Positions 50,438 to 63,309 of a DNA stretch of 64,000 nucleotides are shown here, one piece after another. Origin of the DNA: Synchiropus splendidus (Eukaryota; Chordata; Actinopteri; Syngnathiformes; Callionymidae); NCBI RefSeq assembly GCF_027744825.2, contig NC_071348.1, positions 18,571,563 through 18,635,562 on the forward strand, written 5' to 3'. Position numbers and translations under genes: made by a program. Numbering within the stretch: position 1 is the stretch's first letter; every line of letters begins with the position of its first letter. The notes under the pieces are model-generated. The model was not told where the DNA came from, made no database searches, and saw nothing but the letters and a program-made list of their open reading frames with translations.

Positions 50438-50792
50438 TAGAAAGACCCTTTCTGCTATAGTGGGAAGTGAAAATTTGATTTTCTGAAGCTTCCCTGCAAA
50501 GTTATGGCACAATGCAGAAAACTCGTTTTCAGGCTGAGATAAGGTCGATTCCGGAACGCCAAACATAAAAATGTTGATAACTTTAGAAAAACACTTCAGA
50601 CAGCTTATATTTGATGTGCAACTACTAGAAAGACCCTTTCTGCTATAGTGGGAAGTGAAAATTTGATTTTCTGAAGCTTCCCTGCAAAGTTATGGCACAA
50701 TGCAGAAAACTCGTTTTCAGGCTGAGATAAGGTCGATTCCGGAACGCCAAACATAAAAATGTTGATAACTTTAGAAAAACACTTCAGACAGG
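50438..50792. repeat. Adjacent monomer duplication
   Basis: TGGGAAGTGAAAATTTGATT, then AACTCGTTTTCAGGCTGAG and AACTTTAGAAAAAC, occur at about 50,460-50,590 and again 188 bp later with almost no change. The rest of the domain is divergent, so this is a young one-monomer duplication. Confidence 0.75.
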
Positions 50793-52130
50793 TTAGATTT
50801 GATGTGCAACTACTAGAAAGACCCTTTCTGCTATAGTGGGAGGTGAAAACTTCATGTTTTGATGCTTCCCTGCAAAGTTATGGCACAATGCAGAAAACGC
50901 GTTTTCAGCCTGAGATAAGGTCGATTCCGGAACGCCAAACATAAAAATGTTGATAAGTTTGGAAAAACACTTCACACGGCTTAGATTTGATGTGCAACTA
51001 ATAGAAAGACCCTTTCTGCTATAGTGGGGGGTGAAAATTTCATGTTCTGAAACTTCCCTGCAAAGTTATGGCACAATGCAGAAAACGCGTTTTTAGCCTG
51101 AGAAAAGGTGGGTTCCGGAACGCCAAACATAAAAATGTTGATAACTTTGGAAAAACACTTCAGACAGCTTAGATTTGATGTGCAACTACTTGAAAGACCC
51201 TTTCTGCTATAGTGGGATTTGAAAATTTCATATTCTGAAGCTTCCTTGCAAATTTATGGCACAATGCGTTAAACGCGTTTTCAGCCTGAGATAAGGTCGA
51301 TTCCGGAACGCCAACATAAGAAAAGTTGATAACCTTGGAAAAACACTTCAGACAGCTTAGATTTGATGTGCAACTACTAGAAACACCGTTTCTGGTATAG
51401 TGGGATGTGAAAATTTCATGTTCTAAAGATTCCCTGCAAAGTTATGGCACAATGCAGGAAAAGCGTTTTCAGCCTGAGATAAGGTCGATTCCGGAACGCC
51501 AAACATAAAAAAGTTGATAACTTTGGAAAAACTCTTCAGACTGCATAGAATTAATGTGCAACTACTAGAAAGACCCTTTCCGCTGTAGTGGGTGGTGAAA
51601 ATTTCATATTATGAAGCTTCCTTGCAAATTTATGGCATAATGCGTAAAACGCGTTTTCAGCCTGAGATAAGGTCGATTCCGGAACGCCAAACATAAAAAT
51701 GTTGAAAACTTTCGAAAAACACTTCAGACAGCTTAGATTTGATGTGCAACTACGAGAAAGACCCTTTCTGCTATAGTGGGAGGTGAAAATTTCATGTTCT
51801 GAAGCTTTCCTGCAAAGTTATGGCACAAAGGGTAGAATGTGTTTTCAGCCTGAGATAAGGTTGATTCCGGAACGCCAACATAAAAAAAGTTGATAACTTT
51901 AGAAAAACTCTTCAGACAGTTTAGATTTGATGTGCAACTACTAGAAATACCCTTTCTGCTATAGTGGGATGTTAAAATTTCATGTTCTGAAGCTTCCCTG
52001 CAAAGTTATGTCAAAATATGTAAAACGCGTTTTCAGGCTGACATAAGGTGGGTTCCGGAACGCCAAACATAAAAATGTTGAAAACTTTCGAAAAACACTT
52101 CAGACAGCTTAGATTTGATGTGCAACTACG

Positions 52131-53428
52131 AGAAAGACCCTTTCTGCTATGGTGGGAGGTGAAAATTTCATGTTCTGGAGCTTACCTACAAAGTTTTGGC
52201 ACAATGCAGAAAACGCGTTTTCATCCTCAGATAAGGTCGATTCCGGAACCCCAAACATCAAACTGTTGATAACTTTGGAAAAACACTTCAGACAGCTTAG
52301 ATTTGATGTGCAACTACTAGAAATACCCTTTCTGCTATAGTGGGAGGAGAAAATTTCATGTTCTGAAGTCTCCCTGCAAAGTTATGGCACAATGCAGAAA
52401 ACGCGTTTTCAGCTTGAGATAAGGTGGGTTCCAGAACGGCAAACATAAAAATGTTGATAACTTTGGAAAAACACTTCAGACAGCTTAGATTTGATGTGCA
52501 ACTACTAGAAAGACCGTTTCTGCTATAGTGGGAGATGAAAATTTCATGTTCTGAAGCTTCCCTGCAAAGTTATAGCACAATGCAGAAAACACGTTTTCAG
52601 CCTGAGATAAGGTGGGTTCCAGAACGCCAAACGTAAAAATGTTGATAACTTTGGAAAAACACTTCAGACAGCTTAGATTTGATGTGAGACTAATAGAAAG
52701 ACCCTTTCTGCTATAGTGGGATATGAAAATTTCATGTTCTGAAGCTTCCCTGCAAAGTTATGGCAGAATGCGTAAATCGTGTTTTCAGTCTGAGATAAGG
52801 TCGATTCCGGAACGCCAAACATAAAAGTGTTGATAACTTTGGAAAAACACTTCAAACAGCTTTGATTTGATGTGCACCTACTAGAAAGACCCTTTCTGCT
52901 ATAGTGGGAGGTGAAATTTTCATGTTCTGAAGCTTCCCTGCAAAGTTATGGCACAATGCAGAAAACGAGTTTTCAGCCTGAGATAAGTTGGGTTCCAGAA
53001 CGCCAAACATAAAAATGTTGATAACTTTGGAAAAGCACTTCAGACAGCTTAAAATATGATGTGCAACTACTAGAAAGACCCTTTCTGCTATAGTGGGAGG
53101 TGAACATTTCATGTTCTGAAGCTTCCCTGCAAAGTTATGCCACAATGTAAAAATGCGTTTTTAGCCTGAGATAAGGTCGATTCCGGAACGTCAAACATAA
53201 AAATATTGATAACTTTGGAAAAACACTTCAGACAGCTTAGATTTGATGTGCAACTACTCGAAAGACCCTTTCTGCTATCGTGGGAGGTGAAAATTTCATG
53301 TTCTGAAGCTTCCCTGCAAAGTTATGGCACAATGCAGGAAACGCGTTTTCAGCCTCACATAAGGTCGAATCAGGAACGCCAAACATAAAAGTGTTGATAA
53401 CTTTGGAAAAACACTTCAGACAGCTTAG
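52131..53428. repeat. 7-monomer block, copy 1 (pair at +8,460 bp)
   Basis: This block matches 60,591-61,888 at an offset of exactly 8,460 bp (45 monomers), sharing rare variants such as GAAGTCTCC, GGAACCCCAAACATCAAACTG, CAGCTTAAAATATGATG and AATGTAAAAATGCG. I saw five differences, four of them within 52,700-52,728. Confidence 0.85.
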
Positions 53429-53589
53429 ATTTGATGTGCAACTACTCGAAAGACCCTTTCTGCTATCGTGGGATGTGAAAATTTCATGTTCTGAAGCTTC
53501 CCTGCAAAGTTATGGCACAATGCAGAAAACGCGTTTTCAGCCTGAGATAAGGTCGATTCCGGAACGCCAATCATAAAAGTGTTGATAAC

Positions 53590-54360
53590 TTTGGAAAAAC
53601 ACTTCAAACAGCTTTGATTTGATGTGAGACTACTAGAAAGACCCTTTCTGCTATAGTGGGATATGAAAATTTCATGTTCTGAAGCTTCCCTGCAAAGTTA
53701 TGGCAGAATGCGTAAATCGTGTTTTCAGCCTGAGATATGGTCGATTCCGGAACGCCAATCATAAAAGTGTTGATAACTTTGGAAAAACACTTCAAACAGC
53801 TTTGATTTGATGTGCACCTACTAGAAAGACCCTTTCTGCTATAGTGGGAGTTGAAAATTTCATGTTCTGAAGCTTCCCTGCAAAGTTATGGCACAATGCG
53901 TAAAACGCGTTTTCAGCCTGAGATAAGGTCGATTCCGGAACGCCAAACATAAAAATGTTGATAACTTTGGAAAAACACTTCAGACAGCTTAGATTTGATG
54001 TGAGACTACTAGAAAGAACCTTTCTGCTATAGTGGGATATGAAAATTTCATGTTCTGAAGCTTCCCTGCAAAGTTATGGCAGAATGCGTAAAACGCGTTT
54101 TCAGCCTGAGATAAGGTTGATTCCGGAACGCCAAACATAAGAATGTTGATAACTTTGGAAAAACACTTCAGACAGCTTAGATTTGATGTGCAACTTCTAG
54201 AAAGACCCTTTCTGGTATAGTGGGTGGTGAAAATTTCATGTTCTGGAGCTTACCTACAAAGTTTTGGCACAATGCAGAAAACGCGTTTTCATCCTCAGAT
54301 ATGGTCGATTCCGGAACGCCAATCATCAAAATGTTGATAACTTTGGAAAAACACTTCAGA
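53590..54360. repeat. 4-monomer block, copy 1 (pair at +8,648/+8,836 bp)
   Basis: The GTGAGACTAC / GAGATATGG / CCAATCATAAAAGTG monomers match 62.25-62.58 kb (offset 8,648, 46 monomers). The GAGACTACTAGAAAGAACC and CAGATATGG monomers match 62.83-63.19 kb (offset 8,836, 47 monomers). The later copy has one additional monomer (GCTACAGTGGAAGG). Confidence 0.75.
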
Positions 54361-54639
54361 CAGCTTATATTTGATGTGCAACTACTCGAAAGACCCTTTC
54401 TGCTATCGTGGGAGGTGAAAATTTCATGTTCTGAAGCTTCCCTGCAAAGTTATGGCACAATGCAGAAAATGCGTTTTCAGCCTCACATAAGGTCGATTCA
54501 GGAACGCCAAACATCAAACTGTTGATAACTTTGGAAAAACACTTCAGACAGCTTAGATTTGATGTGCAACTACTCGAAAGACCCTTTCTGCTATCGTGGG
54601 AGGTGAAAAATTCATGTTCTGAAGCTTCCCTGCAAAGTT

Positions 54640-55327
54640 ATGGCACAATGCAGAAAACGCGTTTTCAGCCTGAGATAAGGTGGGTTCCAGAACGCCAAAC
54701 ATAAAAATGTTGATAACTTTGGAAAAACACTTCAGACAGCTTAGATTTGATGTGAGACTACTAGAAAGACCCTTTCTGCTATAGTGGGATATGAAAATTT
54801 CATGTTCTGAAGCTTCCCTGCAAAGTTATGGCAGAATGCGTAAATCGTGTTTTCAGCCTGAGATAAGGTCGATTCCGGAACGCCAATCATAAAAGTGTTG
54901 ATAACTTTGGAAAAACACTTCAAACAGCTTTGATTTGATGTGCACCTACTAGAAAGACCCTTTCTGCTATAGTGGGAGTTGAAAATATCATGTTCTGAAG
55001 CTTCCCTGCAAAGTTATGGCACAATGTAGAAAACCCGTTTTCAGCCTGAGAAAAGGTCGATTCAGGAACACCAAACATAAAAATGTTGAAAACTTTCGAA
55101 AAACACTTCAGACAGCTTAGATTTGATGTGCAACTACGAGAAAGACCCTTTCTGCTATAGTGGGAGGTGAAAATTTCATGTTCTGAAGCTTCGCTGCAAA
55201 GTTATGGCACAATGCGTAAAACTCGTTTTCAGCCTCAGATGAGGTTGATTTCAGAACGCCAAACATAAAAATGTTGATAACTTTGGAAAAACACTTCAAA
55301 CAGCTTAGATTTGATGTGCAACTACTA
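54640..55327. repeat. 5-monomer period, copy 1 (940 bp offset)
   Basis: The stretch repeats at 55,580-56,267, 940 bp (five monomers) later. Shared markers: GTGAGACTAC with GGGATATG, AATGCGTAAATCG, CCAATCATAAAAGTG, CAGCTTTGATTTGATGTGC, GAAAATATC, then ACACC with GAAAACTTTCG. Confidence 0.8.
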
Positions 55328-55579
55328 GAAAGACCCTTTCTGCTATAGTGGGAGTTGAAAATTTCATGTTCTGAAGCTTTCCTGCAAAGTTATGGCACAA
55401 TGCGTAAAACGCGATTTCAGCCTGAGATGAGGTTGTTTTCAGAACGCCAAACATAAAAATGTTGAGAACTTTGGAAAAACACTTCAGACAGCTAAGATTT
55501 GATGTGCAACTACTAGAAAGACGCATTCTGCTATAGTGGGAGGTTAAAATTTCATGTTCTGAAGCTTCCCTGCAAAGTT

Positions 55580-56267
55580 ATGGCACAATGCAGAAAACGC
55601 GTTTTCAGCCTGAGATAAGGTGGGTTCCAGAACGCCTAACATAAAAATGTTGATAACTTTGGAAAAACACTTCAGACAGCTTAGATTTGATGTGAGACTA
55701 CTAGAAAGACCCTTTCTGCTAAAGTGGGATATGAAAATTTCATGTTCTGAAGCTTCCCTGCAAAGTTATGGCAGAATGCGTAAATCGTGTTTTCAGCCTG
55801 AGATAAGGTCGATTCCGGAACGCCAATCATAAAAGTGTTGATAACTTTGGAAAAACACTTCAAACAGCTTTGATTTGATGTGCACCTACTAGAAAGACCC
55901 TTTCTGCTATAGTGGGAGTTGAAAATATCATGTTCTGAAGCTTCCCTGCAAAGTTATGGCACAATGCAGAAAACCCGTTTTCAGCCTGAGAAAAGGTCGA
56001 TTCAGGAACACCAAACATAAAAATGTTGAAAACTTTCGAAAAACACTTCAGACAGCTTAGATTTGATGTGCAACTACGAGAAAGACCCTTTCTGCTATAG
56101 TGGGAGGTGAAAATTTCATGTTCTGAAGCTTCGCTGCAAAGTTATGGCACAATACGTAAAACTCGTTTTCAGCCTGAGATGAGGTTGATTTCAGAACGCC
56201 AAACATAAAAATGTTGATAACTTTGGAAAAACACTTCAAACAGCTTAGATTTGATGTGCAACTACTC
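55580..56267. repeat. 5-monomer period, copy 2
   Basis: Same order as 54,640-55,327 with few changes (GCCTAACATA for GCCAAACATA; GCTAAAGTGG for GCTATAGTGG; AATACG for AATGCG). The two-monomer core with CCAATCAT and CAGCTTTGATTT also appears near 53.6, 58.3 and 62.3 kb, and in variant form (CCAAACAT) near 52.7 and 61.2 kb. Confidence 0.8.
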
Positions 56268-56302
56268 GAAAGACCCTTTCTGCTATCGTGGGAGGTGAAA
56301 AT

Positions 56303-58015
56303 TTCATGTTCTGAGGCTTCCCTGCAAAATTATGGCACAATGCAGAAAACGCGTTTTCAGCCTGAGATGAGGTTGATTTCAGAACGCCAAACATACAAAT
56401 GTTGAGAACTTTGGAAAAACACTTCAGACAGCTAACATTTGATGTGCAACTACTAGAAAGACGCATTCTGCTATAATGGGAGGTTAAAATTTCATGTTCT
56501 GAAGCTTCCCTGCAAAGTTATGGCACAATGCAGAAAACGCGTTTTCAGCCTGAGATAAGGTCGATTCCGGAACGCCAAACGTAAAAATGTTGATAACTTT
56601 GGAAAAACACTTCAGACAGCTAAGATTTGATGTGCAACTACTAGAAAGACGCATTCTGCTATAGTGGGAGGTTAAAATTTCATGTTCTGAAGCTTCCCTG
56701 CAAAGTTATGGCACAATGCAGAAAACGCGTTTTCAGCCTGAGATAAGGTGGGTTCCAGAAAGCCAAACATAAAAATGTTGAATACTTTGGAAAAACACTT
56801 CAGACAGCTTAGATTTGATGTGCAACTACTAGAAAGACCCTTTCTGCTATAGTGGGAGTTGAAAATTTCATGTTCTGAAGCTTTCCTGCAAAGTTATGGC
56901 ACAATGCGTAAAACGCGTTTTCAGCCTGAGATGAGGTTGTTTTCAGAACGCCAAACATAAAAATGTTGATAACTTTGGAAAAACACTTCAGACAGCTAAG
57001 ATTTGATGTGCAACTACTAGAAAGACGCATTCTGCTATAGTGGGAGGTTAAAATTTCATGTTCTGAAGCTTCCCTGGAAAGTTATGGCACAATGCAGAAA
57101 ACGCGTTTTCAGCCTGAGATATGGTGGGTTTCAGAAAGCCAAACATAAAAATGTTGAATACTTTGGAAAAACACTTCAGACAGCTTAGATTTGATGTGCA
57201 ACTACTAGAAAGACCCTTTCTGCTATAGTGGGAGTTGAAAATTTCATGTTCTGAAGCTTTCCTGCAAAGTTATGGCACAATGCGTAAAACGCGTTTTCAG
57301 CCTGAGATAAGGTTGATTCCGGAACGCCAAACATAAGAATGTTGATAACTTTGGAAAAACACTTCAGACAGCTTAGATTTGACGTGCAACTACTAGAAAG
57401 ACCCTTTCTGCTATAGTGGGAGGTGAAAATTTCATGTTCTGAAGCTTTCCTGCAAAGTTATGGCACAATGCGTAAAATGCGTTTTCAGCCTGAGAAAAGG
57501 TTGATTCCGGAACGCCAAACATAAAAATGTTGATAACTTTGGACAAACACTTCAGACAGCTTAGATGTGATGTGCAACTACTAGAAAGACCCTTTCTGCT
57601 ATAGTGGGATATGAAAATTTCATGTTCTGAAACTTCCCTGCAAAGTTATGGCACAATGCAGAAAACTCTTGTTCAGCCTCACATAAGGTCAATCCCGGAA
57701 CGCCAAACATAAAATTGTTAATAACTTCGGAAAAACACTTCAGACAGCTTAGATTTGATGTGCAACTATTAGAAAGACCCTTTCTGGTATAGTGGGAGGT
57801 GAAAATTTCATGTTCTGAAGCTTGCCTAGAAAGTTATGGCATAATGCAGAAAACATGTTTTCAGCCTGAGATATGGTTGATTCCGGAACGCCAAACATAA
57901 GAATGTTGATAACTTTGGAAAAACACTTCAGACAGCTTAGATTTGATGTGCAACTACGAGAATGACCCTTTCTGCTATAGTGGGAGCTGAAAATTTCATG
58001 TTCTGAAGCTTCCCT
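56303..58015. repeat. 9-monomer block, copy 1 (pair at +2,444 bp)
   Basis: This block matches 58,747-60,459 at exactly 2,444 bp (13 monomers) and, from 57,106 on, 63,310-64,000 at exactly 6,204 bp (33 monomers). Rare shared variants: CATACAAATGTTGAG, AGAAAGCCAAAC with GAATACTTTGG, TTAGATGTGATG, AACTCTTGTTCAG, ACATAAAATTGTTAATAAC and GCTTGCCTAGAAAG. Confidence 0.85.
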
Positions 58016-58309
58016 GCAAAGTTATTGCACAAAGCATAAAACGCGTTTTCAGCCTGAGATAAGGTCGATTCAGGAACGCCAAACATAAAAGTGTTGATAA
58101 CTTTGGAAAAACACTTCAAACCGCTTAGATTTGATGTGCAACTTCTAGAAAGACCCTTTCTGGTATAGTGGGAGGTGAAAATTTCATGTTCTGGAGCTTA
58201 CCTACAAAGTTTTGGCACAATGCAGAAAACGCGTTTTCATCCTCACATAAGGTCGATTCAGGAACGCCAAACATCAAACTGTTGATAACTTTGGAAAAAC
58301 ACTTCAGAC

Positions 58310-58570
58310 AGCTTAGATTTGATGTGAGACTACTAGAAAGACCCTTTCTGCTATAGTGGGATATGAAAATTTCATGTTCTGAAGCTTCCCTGCAAAGTTA
58401 CGGCAGAATGCGTAAATCGTGTTTTCAGCCTGAGATAAGTTCGATTCCGGAACGCCAATCATAAAAGTGTTGATAACTTTGGAAAAACACTTCAAACAGC
58501 TTTGATTTGATGTGCACCTACTAGAAAGACCCTTTCTGCTATAGTGGGAGTTGAAAATATCATGTTCTGA
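58310..58570. repeat. Third copy of the GAGACTAC / CAATCAT two-monomer core
   Basis: GTGAGACTAC with GGGATATG, AATGCGTAAATCG, CCAATCATAAAAGTG, CAGCTTTGATTT, GCACCTAC and GAAAATATC occur in the same order as at 54.75 and 55.69 kb. Offsets are 3,572 and 2,632 bp, i.e. 19 and 14 monomers. Confidence 0.75.
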
Positions 58571-58746
58571 AGCTTCCCTGCAAAATTATGGCACAATGCG
58601 TAAAACGCGTTTTCAGCCTGAGATAAGGTTGATTCCGGAACGCCAAACATAAGAATGTTGATAACTTTGGAAAAACACTTCAGACAGCTTAGATTTGATG
58701 TGCAACTACTAGAAAGACCCTTTCTGCTATAGTGGTAGGTTAAAAT

Positions 58747-60459
58747 TTCATGTTCTGAGGCTTCCTTGCAAAATTATGGCACAATGCAGAAAACGCGTTT
58801 TCAGCCTGAGATGAGGTTGATTTCAGAACGCCAAACATACAAATGTTGAGAACTTTGGAAAAACACTTCAGACAGCTAACATTTGATGTGCAACTACTAG
58901 AAAGACGCATTCTGCTATAATGGGAGGTTAAAATTTCATGTTCTGAAGCTTCCCTGCAAAGTTATGGCACAATGCAGAAAACGCGTTTTCAGCCTGAGAT
59001 AAGGTCGATTCCGGAACGCCAAACGTAAAAATGTTGATAACTTTGGAAAAACACTTCAGACAGCTAAGATTTGATGTGCAACTACTAGAAAGACGCATTC
59101 TGCTATAGTGGGAGGTTAAAATTTCATGTTCTGAAGCTTCCCTGCAAAGTTATGGCACAATGCAGAAAACGCGTTTTCAGCCTGAGATAAGGTGGGTTCC
59201 AGAAAGCCAAACATAAAAATGTTGAATACTTTGGAAAAACACTTCAGACAGCTTAGATTTGATGTGCAACTACTAGAAAGACCCTTTCTGCTATAGTGGG
59301 AGTTGAAAATTTCATGTTCTGAAGCTTTCCTGCAAAGTTATGGCACAATGCGTAAAACGCGTTTTCAGCCTGAGATGAGGTTGTTTTCAGAACGCCAAAC
59401 ATAAAAATGTTGATAACTTTGGAAAAACACTTCAGACAGCTAAGATTTGATGTGCAACTACTAGAAAGACGCATTCTGCTATAGTGGGAGGTTAAAATTT
59501 CATGTTCTGAAGCTTCCCTTCAAAGTTATGGCACAATGCAGAAAACGCGTTTTCAGCCTGAGATATGGCGGGTTTCAGAAAGCCAAACATAAAAATGTTG
59601 AATACTTTGGAAAAACACTTCAGACAGCTTAGATTTGATGTGCAACTACTAGAAAGACCCTTTCTGCTATAGTGGGAGTTGAAAATTTCATGTTCTGAAG
59701 CTTTCCTGCAAAGTTATGGCACAATGCGTAAAACGCGTTTTCAGCCTGAGATAAGGTTGATTCCGGAACGCCAAACATAAGAATGTTGATAACTTTGGAA
59801 AAACACTTCAGACAGCTTAGATTTGACGTGCAACTACTAGAAAGACCCTTTCTGCTATAGTGGGAGGTGAAAATTTCATGTTCTGAAGCTTTCCTGCAAA
59901 GTTATGGCACAATGCGTAAAATGCGTTTTCAGCCTGAGAAAAGGTTGATTCCGGAACGCCAAACATAAAAATGTTGATAACTTTGGACAAACACTTCAGA
60001 CAGCTTAGATGTGATGTGCAACTACTAGAAAGACCCTTTCAGCTATAGTGGGATATGAAAATTTCATGTTCTGAAACTTCCCTGCAAAGTTATGGCACAA
60101 TGCAGAAAACTCTTGTTCAGCCTCACATAAGGTCAATCCCGGAACGCCAAACATAAAATTGTTAATAACTTCGGAAAAACACTTCAGACAGCTTAGATTT
60201 GATGTGCAACTATTAGAAAGACCCTTTCTGGTATAGTGGGAGGTGAAAATTTCATGTTCTGAAGCTTGCCTAGAAAGTTATGGCATAATGCAGAAAACAT
60301 GTTTTCAGCCTGAGATATGGTTGATTCCGGAACGCCAAACATAAGAATGTTGATAACTTTGGAAAAACACTTCAGACAGCTTAGATTTGATGTGCAACTA
60401 CTCGAAAGACCCTTTCTGCTATAGTGGGAGCTGAAAATTTCATGTTCTGAAGCTTCCCT
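58747..60459. repeat. 9-monomer block, copy 2
   Basis: Near-identical to 56,303-58,015 in exact 188-bp register. Differences seen include CTTCCCTGG/CTTCCCTTC (57,070/59,514), ATGGTGG/ATGGCGG (57,121/59,565), CTGCTATAG/CAGCTATAG (57,596/60,040) and CTACGAGAATG/CTACTCGAAAG near the end. Beyond 58,015/60,459 the monomers differ. Confidence 0.85.
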
Positions 60460-60590
60460 GCAAAGTTATGGCACAATGCAGAAAACGCGTTTTCAGCCTC
60501 ACATAAGGTCGAATCAGGAACGCCAAACATAAAAGTGTTGATAACTTTGGAAAAACACTTCAAACAGCTTAGATTTGATGTGCAACTACT

Positions 60591-61888
60591 AGAAAGACCC
60601 TTTCTGCTATGGTGGGAGGTGAAAATTTCATGTTCTGGAGCTTACCTACAAAGTTTTGGCACAATGCAGAAAACGCGTTTTCATCCTCAGATAAGGTCGA
60701 TTCCGGAACCCCAAACATCAAACTGTTGATAACTTTGGAAAAACACTTCAGACAGCTTAGATTTGATGTGCAACTACTAGAAATACCCTTTCTGCTATAG
60801 TGGGAGGAGAAAATTTCATGTTCTGAAGTCTCCCTGCAAAGTTATGGCACAATGCAGAAAACGCGTTTTCAGCTTGAGATAAGGTGGGTTCCAGAACGGC
60901 AAACATAAAAATGTTGATAACTTTGGAAAAACACTTCAGACAGCTTAGATTTGATGTGCAACTACTAGAAAGACCGTTTCTGCTATAGTGGGAGATGAAA
61001 ATTTCATGTTCTGAAGCTTCCCTGCAAAGTTATAGCACAATGCAGAAAACACGTTTTCAGCCTGAGATAAGGTGGGTTCCAGAACGCCAAACGTAAAAAT
61101 GTTGATAACTTTGGAAAAACACTTCAGACAGCTTAGATTTGATGTGAGACTAATAGAAAAACCCTTTCTGCTATAGTGGGAGGTGAACATTTCATGTTCT
61201 GAAGCTTCCCTGCAAAGTTATGGCAGAATGCGTAAATCGTGTTTTCAGTCTGAGATAAGGTCGATTCCGGAACGCCAAACATAAAAGTGTTGATAACTTT
61301 GGAAAAACACTTCAAACAGCTTTGATTTGATGTGCACCTACTAGAAAGACCCTTTCTGCTATAGTGGGAGGTGAAATTTTCATGTTCTGAAGCTTCCCTG
61401 CAAAGTTATGGCACAATGCAGAAAACGAGTTTTCAGCCTGAGATAAGTTGGGTTCCAGAACGCCAAACATAAAAATGTTGATAACTTTGGAAAAGCACTT
61501 CAGACAGCTTAAAATATGATGTGCAACTACTAGAAAGACCCTTTCTGCTATAGTGGGAGGTGAACATTTCATGTTCTGAAGCTTCCCTGCAAAGTTATGC
61601 CACAATGTAAAAATGCGTTTTTAGCCTGAGATAAGGTCGATTCCGGAACGTCAAACATAAAAATATTGATAACTTTGGAAAAACACTTCAGACAGCTTAG
61701 ATTTGATGTGCAACTACTCGAAAGACCCTTTCTGCTATCGTGGGAGGTGAAAATTTCATGTTCTGAAGCTTCCCTGCAAAGTTATGGCACAATGCAGAAA
61801 ACGCGTTTTCAGCCTCACATAAGGTCGAATCAGGAACGCCAAACATAAAAGTGTTGATAACTTTGGAAAAACACTTCAAACAGCTTAG
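60591..61888. repeat. 7-monomer block, copy 2
   Basis: Pair of 52,131-53,428 at exactly 8,460 bp. It differs mainly in a short patch at 61,160-61,188 (GGGAGGTGAACAT against GGGATATGAAAAT), a likely conversion tract. Confidence 0.85.
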
Positions 61889-62249
61889 ATTTGACGTACA
61901 ACTACTAGAAAGACCCTTTCTGCTATGGTGGGAGGTGAAAATTTCATGTTCTGGAGCTTACCTACAAAGTTTTGGCACAATGCAGAAAACGCGTTTTCAT
62001 CCTCAGATAAGGTCGATTCCGGAACCCCAAACATCAAACTGTTGATAACTTTGGAAAAACACTTCAGACAGCTTAGATTTGATGTGCAACTACTCGAAAG
62101 ACCCTTTCTGCTATCGTGGGATGTGAAAATTTCATGTTCTGAAGCTTCCCTGCAAAGTTATGGCACAATGCAGAAAACGCGTTTTCAGCCTGAGATAAGG
62201 TGGGTTCCAGAACGCCAAACATAAAAATGTTGATAACTTTGGAAAAACA

Positions 62250-63190
62250 CTTCAGACAGCTTAGATTTGATGTGAGACTACTAGAAAGACCCTTTCTGCT
62301 ATAGTGGGATATGAAAATTTCATGTTCTGAAGCTTCCCTGCAAAGTTATGGCAGAATGCGTAAATCGTGTTTTCAGCCTGAGATATGGTCGATTCCGGAA
62401 CGCCAATCATAAAAGTGTTGATAACTTTGGAAAAACACTTCAAACAGCTTTGATTTGATGTGCACCTACTAGAAAGACCCTTTCTGCTATAGTGGGAGTT
62501 GAAAATTTCATGTTCTGAAGCTTCCCTGCAAAGTTATGGCACAATGCGTAAAACGCGTTTTCAGCCTGAGATAAGGTGGGTTCCAGAACGCCAAACATAA
62601 AAATGTTGATAACTTTGGAAAAACACTTCAGACAGCTTAGATTTGATGTGCAACTACTAGAAAGACCCTTTCTGCTACAGTGGAAGGTGAAAATTTCATG
62701 TTCTGAATCTTCCCTGCAAAGTTATGCCACAATGCAGGAAACGCGTTTTCAGCCTGAGATAAGGTCGATTCCGGAACGCCAAACATAAAAATGTTGATAA
62801 CTTTGGAAAAACACTTCAGACAGCTTAGATTTGATGTGAGACTACTAGAAAGAACCTTTCTGCTATAGTGGGATATGAAAATTTCATGTTCTGAAGCTTC
62901 CCTGCAAAGTTATGGCAGAATGCGTAAAACGCGTTTTCAGCCTGAGATAAGGTTGATTCCGGAACGCCAAACATAAGAATGTTGATAACTTTGGAAAAAC
63001 ACTTCAGACAGCTTAGATTTGATGTGCAACTTCTAGAAAGACCCTTTCTGGTATAGTGGGTGGTGAAAATTTCATGTTCTGGAGCTTACCTACAAAGTTT
63101 TGGCACAATGCAGAAAACGCGTTTTCATCCTCAGATATGGTCGATTCCGGAACGCCAATCATCAAAATGTTGATAACTTTGGAAAAACAC
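62250..63190. repeat. 5-monomer block, copy 2 with one extra monomer
   Basis: Counterpart of 53,590-54,360. The extra monomer near 62,580-62,770 (GCTACAGTGGAAGG, GAATCTTCCC, ATGCCACAATGCAGG) resembles types from 4.6-7.3 kb, so it was probably brought in by exchange. Confidence 0.7.
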
Positions 63191-63309
63191 TTCAAACAGC
63201 TTTGATTTGATGTGCACCTACTAGAAAGACCCTTTCTGCTATAGTGGGAGTTGAAAATATCATGTTCTGAAGCTTCCCTGCAAAGTTATGGCACAATGCG
63301 TAAAACGCG

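Larger units (their letters stand above)
48211..52130. repeat. Divergent monomers, little block structure
   Basis: Copies here carry many private changes (TTGTTGTGTAACTGC, GAAACTTCCCCGC, GATAAATTGGGTTCC, ACACGGCAGGCAG, TTGTTACCTTTGG). Only short local duplications are seen by eye. Phase stays at 188 bp apart from one 189-bp step ending at 49,804. The stretch separates two strongly block-structured domains and may be older or less homogenised. Confidence 0.7.
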
